Source: Bacteroidota bacterium | Lineage (GTDB): Bacteria; Bacteroidota; Bacteroidia; Chitinophagales; Saprospiraceae | Direction: 5' to 3' | Length of the DNA: 64,000 nt | Assembly: GCA_024642705.1 (NCBI GenBank) | Contig: JAHEAQ010000005.1 | Location: 13,056-77,055 of the forward strand | Shown here: positions 19,901 through 28,826 of the stretch, piece by piece | Layout: the number at the start of each line of letters is the position of its first letter | Position numbering within the stretch: position 1 is the first letter of the stretch | Position numbers and translations under genes: made by a program | Notes under the pieces: generated by a model | The model's input: only the letters and a program-made list of their open reading frames with translations | What the model was told of the DNA's origin: nothing | Database searches by the model: none

Positions 19901-20510
19901 AGAAAAGCTTGTTACTGGAATTTATATAAGTGGACATCCATTAGACGACTACCAGCTTGAAATTTCTAATTTTACAAATTGCCCTTTAGAAAAAGCACAA
20001 GATGTTCATGGAACAACTTTAAAGATGGCTGGGCTGGTCACTCAATCTTTCATTGGTACTTCTAAAAGAGGCACGGGATATTGTAGATTTACCATTCAGG
20101 ATTATACAGGATCTCTCGATCTTGGGCTTTTTTCAGAAGATTTTAAAAAATATTCCAATTTGGTAACAGTTGGTGAAGTACTTTATATTGAAGGGTATTT
20201 TGAAAAAAATAAGCACAGTGACAGAATTTTCTTCAAAGTCAAAGAAATAAAACTTTTGGATACTATCGGTGCTGAATTAACTAAGTTTATTACTTTACTT
20301 TTGCCAGCCAAGTTTGTTAACGAAAACTTTATAGAAGATTTTGAAGTTTTGTGTAAAAATTACAAAGGTTCTCACAAACTAAAAATGCTGCTTGTAGATC
20401 AAAAAGAGAACATTAAATTAGAGTTAATTTCAAATGCTTACAAAATTAATGTTAACCATGAATTTGTGGCAGAACTAGAAAAAATGAATGTAAAATATAG
20501 GCTAAATTAA
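16986..20510 (+). CDS. dnaE: DNA polymerase III alpha subunit
   Basis: This is the 1174-residue replicative polymerase of the DnaE class. The N-terminal PHP domain keeps its metal-ligand motifs (HLHCHTQFSLLDG at 5-17, ITDHGNMFG, CEFY, NDSHYVE). The polymerase core has GPGRGSAAGS (366-375) and the catalytic-aspartate motif MPDIDIDFDD (406-415). Later come a helix-hairpin-helix/beta-clamp region and a C-terminal OB fold (about 1013-1080: LKMAGLVTQSF...GYCRFTIQDYTGSLDL). Length and domain order are normal for Bacteroidota DnaE. The intact-looking PHP motifs suggest metal binding there, but exonuclease activity cannot be inferred. It is monocistronic and convergent with the adhesin gene. Confidence 0.97.
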   Translation: MDFCHLHCHTQFSLLDGAADIGILMDKAVADNQLGVAITDHGNMFGAFKFVAEANKRGIKALVGCEFYMVEDRFKQTFLKSKGEKDNRFHQLMLAKNQKGYENLSKLCSLGYIDGLYGKFPRIDKELIEKYHEGLIATSCCIGAEIPQAILKGDIEGAEKKLRWWIDLLGEDFYIELQRHQGLESIDDSGMSQEDVNQILVGFAKKYEVKIIATNDSHYVEKDDYNPHDILLCVNTGNKKSDTNRFSFPSSDFYFKKKQEMINLFKDFPESIDNSMEIYSKIETPKLARDILLPNFPLPGEFTNQSDFMRDLVYKGAKMRYGEISEVVRERLELELGIIKDMGFDGYFLIVQDFIDAARKMGVAVGPGRGSAAGSAVAYCLRITNIDPIKYNLLFERFLNPERISMPDIDIDFDDFGRQQVIDWVVDKYGKKQVAQIITFGTMAAKSSIRDVARVLDLPLDESDRIAKLVPTRPGTKFKNIFGPTENELKSLWQGDDFSSVQKLQEIANQTDLPGEVLALAQKLEGSVRNTGIHAAGVIIAPGDLTNYIPICASKDTDLLITQFDGSVVEDAGMLKMDFLGLKTLSIIKDAIENIVRRFGEEKRIDPDEIPIDDELTYELFQKGDTIGIFQFESEGMRMNLKELRPTDIEDLIAMNALYRPGPMDHIPSFIKRKHGEEDIEYPHEWLESILKPTNGIMVYQEQIMQTAQIMAGYSLGQADMLRRAMGKKKKSEMDHHNEIFVAGAVKKGVDETNADEIFKVMAKFAEYGFNRSHAAAYSILAFQTAYLKAHYPAEFLASVLTHNKSDMDKINFFLREAKRMGVKVLGPDINESELNFTVNALGNIRFGLSALKGVGEGPVNEIIEGRKNGKYSNIFDLTKRLNLRSVNKKCLESLVLGGAFDSTDDGNRAKYFQPSDKYDTYLEVATKFGNDFQSQKNMSENSLFGDLSELFLSEPEIPDTEPWSSIEKLEKEKLVTGIYISGHPLDDYQLEISNFTNCPLEKAQDVHGTTLKMAGLVTQSFIGTSKRGTGYCRFTIQDYTGSLDLGLFSEDFKKYSNLVTVGEVLYIEGYFEKNKHSDRIFFKVKEIKLLDTIGAELTKFITLLLPAKFVNENFIEDFEVLCKNYKGSHKLKMLLVDQKENIKLELISNAYKINVNHEFVAELEKMNVKYRLN

Positions 20511-20560
20511 TTTGCTGAAACATTGAGCTCATTATCAATTTAATATTTCACATATTGGTC

Positions 20561-23500
20561 CTATCTCATTAAAGTTACATCTCCACGCACTTTAACTTGC
20601 TCATTATCAATTAAAGTTACTTTTGCAAAATAGGTATAAACTCCAGAATCAACATCTGAACCATTGAATCTTCCATCCCAACCTTCTGTACCTCCATTGT
20701 TAGGTAAAATATTCATTGTTACAAACATTTGATTGCCCCATCTATCAAAAATTCTCAATTCGTCAATACTTTGAATACCTCTACCAGTAAAAACATTAAA
20801 GATATCATTAAAACCATCTCCATTTGGAGAAAAGGCATTTGGGAAAAAGACTCGCACAGTTCTACTTACTTTAATTAATATTTCATCCGTTGCTGTGCAA
20901 CCCATCACATCTTCTGCTACTACGGTATATAAAGTATTCTTACTTGGAAATATTGCAATTCTATCGCAATCATCATTAATGCAAGCAAAATTCGAATTTG
21001 GGTCCCAAAATATTTCAGAAATTGGATTAGGACCATCTAAAGTTAATTCAATTATTGTTGTACTATCGCCCAAATCAACCTCTAAATCGGGACCTAAATT
21101 TATAATTAGTTCTTCTGGCTGATCAATGGTTAGCGTAGAATCATAAGAACATCCAGAATTATCATATACCGATAATTCATAGACTCCCGCAAAAACACTT
21201 ACACAACTATCGATTGGAAATAAAGGGCCATTATTTATGCTAAATCTATATCCTTGCCCAGAGCCTCCTGTAGCATTTTGAATAGAGATACAAGTTTTAT
21301 CACCAAAACAAATAGGTGCATCTGGATCAGGAATTACTGCGGTGATCGGTGGAGGAGCAATCATGGTATAAGTTGTTGAATCTGTGCACCCTTTGATATC
21401 AGTTACTGTAATAAAGAATTCACCTTGGCCCAATCCATTTGCACTGTTAGTAGTCGATATTCCATCGTTCCATTCAAAACTATATGGAGCATTAATATTT
21501 CCTCCAGTAACTTGTACGAAAATCACGCCGTCTTCATCATTGCTGCAACCCAAATTTCGAGTATTCGTAGAATCAATTTGTATGACTAATGAATCTGGCT
21601 CTGAAATTAAAATGGAATCTTCAGTTACACAATTATTAGCATCTGCTATAACATATAAATAATAACCTGGAGCTAAAGAACCAATTGAATCATTGTTAAC
21701 TCCCAAATCAGGCCAAAAATATTGGTATCCAGGAGTTCCTCCTCTTCCTGCCAATGTAACGTTACCATCCACAGTTCCAAAGCAGCTCGTATTATTAACT
21801 TCAGTTAAATTCTGATCAATCATTAAAGAATCTGGAGCATTGATGTTGAAAAATAAAGTATCTGCGCACTCTTGATCAAAAGCAATGACGTACTGTTGTT
21901 TAGATCCTAACTTAGTAGCATTCGCCGTATTATTTAAAGCCAAGGCACGCCCTTCTCCTGAAGACCATAAAAATCCATAATTTCCATTATTAACTTTTCC
22001 ACCACTTGCAGTTGCAACAGCTCGCGCATCAGTGGAATAGGAACAAGAAGCATCTGTAACCATACTTAAGTTGATATTAATAATAGGTTGACCTGCAAGA
22101 ATAATAGTAGTATCAATAGTGCAGCCATTATCTTCAGTTACAGATAAATTATAACTTCCTGGTGGTATATTTTGCAACAATTCTGTATTGTCATTATTTG
22201 GATGATCCCAATTAAAGCTAAAGGAACCTGGACTTGATACAACTACTGCAAGTGTACCATTTGATTCATTATTACAAAAAGGTAAAGTTTGTACTACATC
22301 AAAAGCGAACAATGCTCCTTCTGCAACTACAGCTGTATCAATGTCCATACATCCATTTTCGTCATTTACCGTTAGAATATAGGTTCCCTTCTGCAAATTA
22401 CTTAGATTTGGACTATTTGGAAAAGGACCTCCAGGGCCTGACCAATTATAAGTCAAATTATTGCTTGTTGCATTAACTACTGCATTAATACCTCCTGTAT
22501 CATTACCTCCACAACCCAAATTATTAATGACAAAAGAAGAAATTGAAATAGACGCTCCTGGAGATAAACTGATGTCTGCTGAATCAGAACATAAATTCAT
22601 GTCAGTAACAGTTACTTTATAATCTCCTGCATCTAAATTATTTCTAATTGGATTGGTATCTCCATCATTCCACACATATGAATATGCTCCTGTGCCGCCT
22701 GTTGCCATAACACTTACTTGACCTCCTGTAGGCGATGAGCAATCCAAATCAGCTAAAAAATCTATTTTTATTGAATCTGGAGCCGTCATCACAAAAGTGG
22801 TATCCACCATACAACCAGTGATTGCATCAGTATAAGTTACATCATATGTTCCTGGACCAACTACTGGTCCTCTTATATGATCATTACTAACTTGTATAAA
22901 TGTGCCAGCTGGAGTGATTGATGAATTTGCTCCATCCAAGCTAAATGGCGAATTGTCATCATATCGCCCAAAAATTCTAACTATTCCGTTAGCATCGCCT
23001 GCACAAGCAAGGCTTTTATCTATTTGAAAATTTGCTTTTAATTCTTTTTCAAAACCTAAATCTAAAGTTTCATCCCAAATACATCCTATTTTATCTGTTA
23101 TTCTAATATTCAATAATCCAGGTGAAACTTTATTGTTTCTAGAAACATCAGTTTGTTGAAATAAATTATTTGGCGAACTCCATTGGAAAGCATATTCTCC
23201 TCCAGTAAAAGGCGTTCCACCATTAACAATTACAGAAACATCACCATTATTTGATTGTTCGCAAGTTGGTAACTTGTTAATCGTAAAGTTTGCATTAATT
23301 GGATCTTTGCCTATATATTCATTGGCACTTGCTGTACAACCATTTTTATCGGTTACGGTAACAGAATAATTTCCTGCTGGGAGACTGGTTTGTGCAGGAG
23401 TATTGTAAATTAGATTAGACCATTCATAAGTATAAGGTGCTCCAGTTGCAAATGGAACGCCCCCAGTAACAGTCGCATTAATGCTGCCATTGGTCAAATT

Positions 23501-25120
23501 GAAGCAAAATGGATCTATTCCATCTAAATCCACTGCCAATGGAGCTTGACTCCCAATATTCACAGGTATATTTTTCGTTGCACCAATTGCATCAGTGATT
23601 TTTAAAATATAAGGGCCGCTTGCTAGGTTCCCAATAAAAATTTCTTCACCTGCATTTTTCCCACTACCTGTAACAGGTGTAGGAATGCTACTAAAGCTAT
23701 AGGAATATGGTCCTGTTCCTCCATATATTTCAAAAGTTAAGGAACCAGAAAAGCTATTCGGTGCAGAATTACAGGTCTTGGGAAATGCATCTAATGTAGA
23801 ACTTGGAATCACGCAAAGTTGACCAGCATTAGAATTCAATATTAAATCTGTTCCACCAGAGGTACTTATTTCAATATCCGTTGGACTATCGGTTATACTA
23901 ATAGGAGAGCATTCTCCAGGTTGAGCTGTTGGTAAAATATCGAAACAAAGGTCAAAAATACAATCGCCATTATTAAAATTTTGGCCCAAAGTTGTAATAT
24001 CAAACCATGTTAATCTGATAATTCCTTTATCAACATCATTAAAATTAAACGAACCATCTTCAGTTAATCCTAATAAATTTATTGAAGATAAAGACTCATA
24101 ACTAATAATTCTAGGATCAAATACTATTGTAAATTGCATCGATGCCACATCTTGAAAATCTTCTACGCAGAAACTTATGCATTCATTCATTCCTGGAACA
24201 TCTTGAGAGGTGCCTATGTTGATTTTTACTGACCCATTTGTATCAGAAAAAATAATTTTCATATTTCCACCACAGCTTATTCCATCTTCAGCATATATAA
24301 TATAGGTACCCATTTCTGGAACAGTGAAATTTACCAGTTCTCCATGGGTAACATTTGAATCAGAAATATTACCTCTAACGGAAGGGTTTCCCACTTTGAA
24401 AATACCCAAATCTGTATATGTTGTTCCATCCCATTCAGGCAATCCGCCGCTTATTATAAAACTACCTGCAAGTGGATTACCCCCAACATTGGTTTGTTTA
24501 TTGGTAATTTGTACTTCATTCAAATAAATGACGCTGAAAGCTTCACCAGTGCTTACATTTACTGAACCACCTACTTCCTGTGCTTTTCTGTTGGCAAAAT
24601 CATCAAAAGTATGCGGTGCAAACCACATTTGTTCGGGTTTTCCTGCATTAAAAAAATCTTGAATTTGTCCTTGATTACTGAAAATGGCATCACCATTTAT
24701 TTGATCCCTATAGGACCACCATGGGCCTGAGGTCGGAGGCGGGTTGCTTTCAATACAAGGGTCGTTGGCAATGTTCATATCAGAAGGTCCAGAAACTGTT
24801 GGGGGGCATTTATAAAATGCATAACCAATTCCAGGTATTGTAAATGGATTAGGATCATTACAGGTTACGTCTGCATTCCCATCGTGTTTAATTTTGAATT
24901 GGTCTTGATAACAAAGATAAATGGGACCCGGAAAAACAGTAAAATTGCTTTGCCCATCAAATTCCACCATATTGATAGTTCCAGCAGATTCAGGGCATCT
25001 ACTATTATTGTTTATTTCTTTAGTGAAATCTTCTCTAACGATAGATTCTGCTCTTTGAGCATTAACAACAACACATACTCCTATGAATAGTATACAGAAG
25101 TAAATTCCTCTTAAACTCAT
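20561..25120 (-). CDS. SprB-repeat adhesin-like protein, T9SS type B sorting domain
   Basis: This 1519-residue protein is secreted by the type IX system. In order: a signal peptide (1-22), an unassigned N-terminal region with several Cys pairs (23-296), a cohesin-like beta-sandwich (about 297-438, with MQFTIVFDPRIISYESL and GIIRLTWFD), about eleven imperfect SprB/PKD-like repeats of 70-90 residues (about 440-1330; pattern C...G.....GG..PY.Y.W...L..G.Y.V.VTD..GC), a linker, and the gliding-motility-type C-terminal domain (1422-1519: FFPNAFSPNGDGFNDIF, IFDRWGNQMF, WDGRFNG). Such proteins are surface adhesins or motility filaments. It is monocistronic with a TAnnTTTGC promoter motif. A PorP/SprF gene, the usual partner type, lies about 21 kb away. 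Confidence 0.9.
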   Translation of the reverse strand: MSLRGIYFCILFIGVCVVVNAQRAESIVREDFTKEINNNSRCPESAGTINMVEFDGQSNFTVFPGPIYLCYQDQFKIKHDGNADVTCNDPNPFTIPGIGYAFYKCPPTVSGPSDMNIANDPCIESNPPPTSGPWWSYRDQINGDAIFSNQGQIQDFFNAGKPEQMWFAPHTFDDFANRKAQEVGGSVNVSTGEAFSVIYLNEVQITNKQTNVGGNPLAGSFIISGGLPEWDGTTYTDLGIFKVGNPSVRGNISDSNVTHGELVNFTVPEMGTYIIYAEDGISCGGNMKIIFSDTNGSVKINIGTSQDVPGMNECISFCVEDFQDVASMQFTIVFDPRIISYESLSSINLLGLTEDGSFNFNDVDKGIIRLTWFDITTLGQNFNNGDCIFDLCFDILPTAQPGECSPISITDSPTDIEISTSGGTDLILNSNAGQLCVIPSSTLDAFPKTCNSAPNSFSGSLTFEIYGGTGPYSYSFSSIPTPVTGSGKNAGEEIFIGNLASGPYILKITDAIGATKNIPVNIGSQAPLAVDLDGIDPFCFNLTNGSINATVTGGVPFATGAPYTYEWSNLIYNTPAQTSLPAGNYSVTVTDKNGCTASANEYIGKDPINANFTINKLPTCEQSNNGDVSVIVNGGTPFTGGEYAFQWSSPNNLFQQTDVSRNNKVSPGLLNIRITDKIGCIWDETLDLGFEKELKANFQIDKSLACAGDANGIVRIFGRYDDNSPFSLDGANSSITPAGTFIQVSNDHIRGPVVGPGTYDVTYTDAITGCMVDTTFVMTAPDSIKIDFLADLDCSSPTGGQVSVMATGGTGAYSYVWNDGDTNPIRNNLDAGDYKVTVTDMNLCSDSADISLSPGASISISSFVINNLGCGGNDTGGINAVVNATSNNLTYNWSGPGGPFPNSPNLSNLQKGTYILTVNDENGCMDIDTAVVAEGALFAFDVVQTLPFCNNESNGTLAVVVSSPGSFSFNWDHPNNDNTELLQNIPPGSYNLSVTEDNGCTIDTTIILAGQPIININLSMVTDASCSYSTDARAVATASGGKVNNGNYGFLWSSGEGRALALNNTANATKLGSKQQYVIAFDQECADTLFFNINAPDSLMIDQNLTEVNNTSCFGTVDGNVTLAGRGGTPGYQYFWPDLGVNNDSIGSLAPGYYLYVIADANNCVTEDSILISEPDSLVIQIDSTNTRNLGCSNDEDGVIFVQVTGGNINAPYSFEWNDGISTTNSANGLGQGEFFITVTDIKGCTDSTTYTMIAPPPITAVIPDPDAPICFGDKTCISIQNATGGSGQGYRFSINNGPLFPIDSCVSVFAGVYELSVYDNSGCSYDSTLTIDQPEELIINLGPDLEVDLGDSTTIIELTLDGPNPISEIFWDPNSNFACINDDCDRIAIFPSKNTLYTVVAEDVMGCTATDEILIKVSRTVRVFFPNAFSPNGDGFNDIFNVFTGRGIQSIDELRIFDRWGNQMFVTMNILPNNGGTEGWDGRFNGSDVDSGVYTYFAKVTLIDNEQVKVRGDVTLMR

Positions 25121-25479
25121 TTATGAAATTTTGTTTTGAAATTCAATAAGGTGCAAACTTACATAAGAATTTCTATAATATGTTCCGAGATCTTCAATTT
25201 TAGCTAAAAACGAATTCGCTGAGGTATTATTGCAGAAAAATTCATCATATGCCAATTAATTGACACTGCAAAGATGATGAAAGCTGCTTGAAAATTAAAG
25301 TGGTTATTACAATTTTGTCAGGAAGACTATAAAATTCTATTTTTTAAATGAATTTTAGGAAGGATTCTATTAGAAACCAATATTAATTTCAAATTGAACT
25401 CGATTGGAACAACAATTTATTAGCAACAGAAAAATCACATTTTTCATAATATGGTAACATGAAAAACAAATTCAGGAGG
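25121..25479. other. Intergenic region, 359 bp, upstream of the adhesin gene
   Basis: It lies between two minus-strand genes. It contains the adhesin promoter motif at 25154-25161. No gene, RNA or hairpin was recognised in the rest. Confidence 0.5.
25154..25161 (-). promoter_or_regulatory. Candidate -7 promoter element of the adhesin gene
   Basis: The minus strand reads TAAGTTTG followed by CAC, an exact TAnnTTTG, 33 nt upstream of the start codon. The -33 box is not obvious. Confidence 0.4.
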
Positions 25480-26244
25480 TCATTTAATAATACCTTTAAT
25501 ATTAAATTCATTTTCTAACCTATTTTGGAAAGTCTGGGCTTCAAGTTCTGTGTTGAATTCCCCAATTAGAACTCTGTAAACATGTTTTGAATTTTGGTAA
25601 TCACTTAGTACGAGCAAAGGTTCTTCTAATTTCGACTTCAAGCTATCTACTAAATTATAAGTATTCTCATATTCTTTAAAAACGCCAACTTGAATTCTAA
25701 ATTTAGTTTTGGAAGGCGTATTGGTTATAGCAGCTTCTTCTTGGGCTTGGGATAATTCGCTCAAATTGTTGGAAATCGCTATATTTTTTTGGGGTGAACT
25801 ATTCAGTGAATGTTGTTTTATCAGTTTAATATCATTTTTGTGCGAAAGCAATAATTCTACCATTTTTCTAGGTGCTAAAGTTTCTTCAATTCTCTCCACT
25901 ATTTCACCTTTACTATTGAATATAAGTAAAGAAGGAAGTATATGGATCTGATATTTTTGTTTGATGTTGTAGCCATCTAAATCATCAATATCAATTTTCA
26001 TTGCAATATAATTTTCACTTAAAACTTCAATTACTTCTATGTCTGAAAATGTTGTTTCATCCATCCAAATGCAAGGAGTGCACCATGAAGCATAAAAGTC
26101 GACAAAAAATAATTTGCCTTCTTGACCTGCCTTTTCTATAGCGCTGTTAAAATCACCTTCAAAAAAATTAATTGTGGAAGGTTTTGAATTTGCTGAAATT
26201 ATATTACTTAGCACAACTGCTAGAAATAACAACATCATTCTCAT
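25480..26244 (-). CDS. Secreted thioredoxin-like protein with C-terminal SPOR domain
   Basis: The 254-residue protein has a signal peptide (1-20). A thioredoxin domain of the DsbD-gamma/TlpA-like kind follows (about 24-130) with the active site FYASWCTPC (Cys55, Cys58) and a cis-Pro region KYQIHILPSLLIFN. After a Ser/Asn-rich linker comes a SPOR domain (about 178-254: FRIQVGVFKEYENTY, VYRVLIGEFNTELEAQ). SPOR domains bind denuded peptidoglycan glycans, often at division sites, so the fusion would tether a thiol oxidoreductase to the wall. The gene stands alone and has a well-formed promoter at 26327-26358. Confidence 0.85.
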   Translation of the reverse strand: MRMMLLFLAVVLSNIISANSKPSTINFFEGDFNSAIEKAGQEGKLFFVDFYASWCTPCIWMDETTFSDIEVIEVLSENYIAMKIDIDDLDGYNIKQKYQIHILPSLLIFNSKGEIVERIEETLAPRKMVELLLSHKNDIKLIKQHSLNSSPQKNIAISNNLSELSQAQEEAAITNTPSKTKFRIQVGVFKEYENTYNLVDSLKSKLEEPLLVLSDYQNSKHVYRVLIGEFNTELEAQTFQNRLENEFNIKGIIK

Positions 26245-26326
26245 GTCGAATATTTTTTTTTAAATATTTTATATTATAATAAAATACTAATTATTAATAA
26301 TTGGTTTTGAACTATTTAAGTTAAGA

Positions 26327-26358
26327 CAAAATTAATACCAATATTGAATCTTATCAAA
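26327..26358 (-). promoter_or_regulatory. Promoter of the thioredoxin-SPOR gene
   Basis: On the minus strand a -33 TTTG (plus 26355-26358) and a -7 TAATTTTG (plus 26327-26334) are separated by 20 bp, matching the Bacteroidota consensus at both boxes. The predicted leader is about 80 nt. Confidence 0.5.
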
Positions 26359-26463
26359 AATAAAATTCAAATTTGCTATCATATATAATTTATATATATT
26401 TATATAATACTATTTATCAATTATTAATAATTTATAAAAATAATTAATTTAAAAAATCAACAT

Positions 26464-26494
26464 TTTGCAATAAGGTGATATTTTTATAATATTG
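26464..26494 (+). promoter_or_regulatory. Candidate promoter of fabH
   Basis: TTTG (26464-26467) and TAATATTG (26487-26494, one mismatch to TAnnTTTG) are 19 bp apart, 43 nt before the fabH start. An alternative -7-like TAGCTTCG lies at 26508-26515. Confidence 0.35.
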
Positions 26495-26537
26495 TTAACA
26501 TTTTTCATAGCTTCGCGCCACAATTATAAAAATCAAT

Positions 26538-27527
26538 ATGGGTAAAACTTATGCTGCAATAACAGGAGTACATGGATACGTACCTGAATATGTGCTTACC
26601 AATAAGGAATTAGAGAAAATGGTTGATACAAGTGATGAATGGATCACTTCTAGAACAGGCATAAAAGAAAGAAGAATACTTAAAGGCGAGGGAAAAGCAG
26701 CTTCTGATATGGGTGTTGAAATGGTAAGAGGTTTATTAGAAAAAACTAAAACCGACCCAGATTCCATAGAAATGGTTATTTGCGCCACTGTTACTGGAGA
26801 CATGAAATTCCCAGACACGGCAAATATTATTTGTGATAAAGTTGGAATAAAAAATGCTTTTGGATATGACTTAAGTGCCGCTTGTTCAGGTTTTTTATTT
26901 GCATTAACGACAGGTGCGCAATTTATAGAATCGGGAAGACTAAAGAAAGTAATTGTTATTGGTTTGGATGTGATGTCTTCCATAATTGATTATACGGATC
27001 GTACTACTTGCGTAATATTTGGTGATGGCGGGGGAGCTGTTTTATTAGAGCCCAACCATGAAGGATTAGGTCTTATTGATTCCGTTTTTAGAGGAGATGG
27101 TTCAGGGCGTGAATATTTAAATATGAGGGGAGGAGGGTCATTATATCCAACATCTATAGAAACATTCGAAAAAGGCTTGCATAATGTTTATCAAGATGGA
27201 AGGCCAGTTTTTAAAGCTGCTGTTAAAGGAATGACAGAAACAGTTAATGAAATATTCAAGAGAAACAATTTAAGGAAAGAAGATGTTAATTGGCTTGTTC
27301 CTCACCAAGCGAATATGCGAATAATAAATTCTGTTTCTGATTTTGCTGATTTCCCAAAAGAAAAGGTAATGATCAACATAGAAAAATATGGAAATACGAC
27401 TGCTGGAACGTTACCTTTGTGTTTGTGGGACTATGAAGAAAAATTAAAAAAAGGAGACAACTTAATTTTGACAGCTTTCGGAGGTGGGTTTACTTGGGGA
27501 TCAACCTTCTTAAAGTGGGCTTATTAA
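26538..27527 (+). CDS. fabH: 3-oxoacyl-ACP synthase III (KAS III)
   Basis: This 329-residue condensing enzyme joins acyl-CoA to malonyl-ACP to start fatty-acid synthesis. The catalytic Cys116 sits in LSAACSGFLFAL, His256 in WLVPHQANMRII and Asn286 in KYGNTTAGTLP; the arch region FGDGGGAVLL is also present. The N-terminal TSDEWITSRTGIKERR motif is diagnostic. It stands just upstream of efp-accB-accC. A 189-bp gap with a promoter in front of efp suggests separate transcription, though the shared fatty-acid role fits the clustering. Confidence 0.96.
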   Translation: MGKTYAAITGVHGYVPEYVLTNKELEKMVDTSDEWITSRTGIKERRILKGEGKAASDMGVEMVRGLLEKTKTDPDSIEMVICATVTGDMKFPDTANIICDKVGIKNAFGYDLSAACSGFLFALTTGAQFIESGRLKKVIVIGLDVMSSIIDYTDRTTCVIFGDGGGAVLLEPNHEGLGLIDSVFRGDGSGREYLNMRGGGSLYPTSIETFEKGLHNVYQDGRPVFKAAVKGMTETVNEIFKRNNLRKEDVNWLVPHQANMRIINSVSDFADFPKEKVMINIEKYGNTTAGTLPLCLWDYEEKLKKGDNLILTAFGGGFTWGSTFLKWAY

Positions 27528-27660
27528 ACAATAATTGGATCAAAAAGCTCTCGAAAATTTAATCATGAGATCAATAATTTGTAAGCTTTTTATGATTATT
27601 TATGATATTTTTTTTCGAATTAATTTAAAAAACTTATGTTTAATACATTGTAAATAGCAA

Positions 27661-27690
27661 TTGAGTTATAGTTTAACTTAATTATATTTG
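27661..27690 (+). promoter_or_regulatory. Promoter of efp-accB-accC
   Basis: TTG at 27661-27663 and an exact -7 TATATTTG followed by C at 27683-27690 are 19 bp apart. This fits the Bacteroidota promoter, with a leader of about 20 nt before the efp ATG at 27717. Confidence 0.6.
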
Positions 27691-27716
27691 CAATTTATTT
27701 TTAATATCAATAAAAA

Positions 27717-28283
27717 ATGGCAAGTACATCAGATATCAAGAATGGTTTGTGCATAAAGTATAGTCACGATATATATTCTGTAGTTGAATTCCAACATGTA
27801 AAACCTGGAAAAGGCAATGCGTTTGTTAGAACAAAATTAAAAAGCCTCACTTCAGGTAAAGTAGTTGACAATACTTTTCCAGCAGGGCATAGAATTGAAA
27901 CTGTGCGGGTAGAACGTAGAAATTTTCAATATTTATACAATGATGACATGGGTTATCACTTTATGGATGAAGAATCATTTGAGCAAATAAGACTTGAAAA
28001 AAGCATCATTCCATCCCCCGATTTATTGAAGGAAGGAGCAGGAGTTGAAGTTTTATTCAATTCTGATGACAATTCACCCTTAACTATGGAAATGCCTCAG
28101 TATATTGTTCTTGAAATAACTTATACAGAGCCTGGCATAAAAGGGGATACTGCAACAAATGCAATGAAACCAGCAACTGTGGAAACTGGAGCGGAAATTA
28201 GAGTTCCATTATTTATAAATGAAGGAGATCTCATCAAAATTGAGACAGCAACTTCATCATATGTAGAAAGAGCAAAACAATAA
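27717..28283 (+). CDS. efp: Translation elongation factor P
   Basis: EF-P relieves ribosomes stalled at consecutive prolines. The 188-residue length and three beta-barrel domains are standard. The loop that reaches the peptidyl-transferase centre reads [10 protein letters not shown], with Lys32 at the position modified in many bacteria. The C-terminal signature ([20 protein letters not shown]) is intact. No modification enzyme is encoded here. The stop codon is two bases before accB, so the genes share a transcript. Confidence 0.96.
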   Translation: MASTSDIKNGLCIKYSHDIYSVVEFQHVKPGKGNAFVRTKLKSLTSGKVVDNTFPAGHRIETVRVERRNFQYLYNDDMGYHFMDEESFEQIRLEKSIIPSPDLLKEGAGVEVLFNSDDNSPLTMEMPQYIVLEITYTEPGIKGDTATNAMKPATVETGAEIRVPLFINEGDLIKIETATSSYVERAKQ

Positions 28284-28285
28284 CA

Positions 28286-28798
28286 ATGACATACAAAGAA
28301 ATTGTAGAACTGATCAAATTAGTTAATAAAACTGATCTGACAGAAGTTAATATCAAAGATGGCGAGTTTAAACTTCGAATTAGAACAAAAGATTATCAAT
28401 CAGGGAAACAACAAGTTTTTAGTAATGTGACTCCAGCATTAAGTTATCAACCAGCCGGAAGCAATTATTCTGAAAACCCAACTGTAAGTGCTCCAAAAGC
28501 GGTTGAAACTTCAACGCCTGATTTGCCTAAATCTACTGAGCCTCAAGTTTCATCCAAACTTGTGGAAATAAAATCGCCAATTGTTGGTACTTTTTATAGA
28601 TCATCTACTCCAGAAAAACCTGTATATGTTAAAGTTGGAGATGAGATTCAAGTTGGATCGGTAGTTTGCATTGTGGAAGCAATGAAGTTGTTTAATGAAA
28701 TAGAATCTGAAGTATCAGGAAAGATTGTAAAAGTCATGGTAGAAGATGCCAGCCCTGTGGAATACGATCAAGTTTTATTTTTAGTTGACCCTAGTTAA
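28286..28798 (+). CDS. accB: Biotin carboxyl carrier protein of acetyl-CoA carboxylase
   Basis: This 170-residue protein carries biotin during malonyl-CoA synthesis. An N-terminal helix region (1-40) is followed by a Pro/Ser/Thr-rich linker (about 45-92) and the biotinyl domain (93-170). The biotin-accepting Lys134 is in the canonical [11 protein letters not shown]. The thumb segment [14 protein letters not shown] is typical of AccB. It lies between efp (2-bp gap) and accC (28 bp). Confidence 0.96.
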   Translation: MTYKEIVELIKLVNKTDLTEVNIKDGEFKLRIRTKDYQSGKQQVFSNVTPALSYQPAGSNYSENPTVSAPKAVETSTPDLPKSTEPQVSSKLVEIKSPIVGTFYRSSTPEKPVYVKVGDEIQVGSVVCIVEAMKLFNEIESEVSGKIVKVMVEDASPVEYDQVLFLVDPS

Positions 28799-28826
28799 GG
28801 ATATTAAGCCAAAAAAATAATCCAAT

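Noticed and set aside
20527-20612. 14-bp direct repeat GCTCATTATCAATT at 20527 and 20599
   Set aside because: One copy codes for the adhesin C-terminus and the other is just after its stop. Two short AT-rich copies alone are not enough to claim an element.
20561-25120. Periodic similarity within the adhesin gene that could suggest a DNA repeat array
   Set aside because: The periodicity is at the protein level (SprB-like repeats) with strong DNA divergence; it is not CRISPR or a tandem DNA repeat.
27542-27591. AAAAAGCT/AGCTTTTT inverted repeat after fabH
   Set aside because: A 34-nt loop and weak inner pairing make it a poor terminator; not called.
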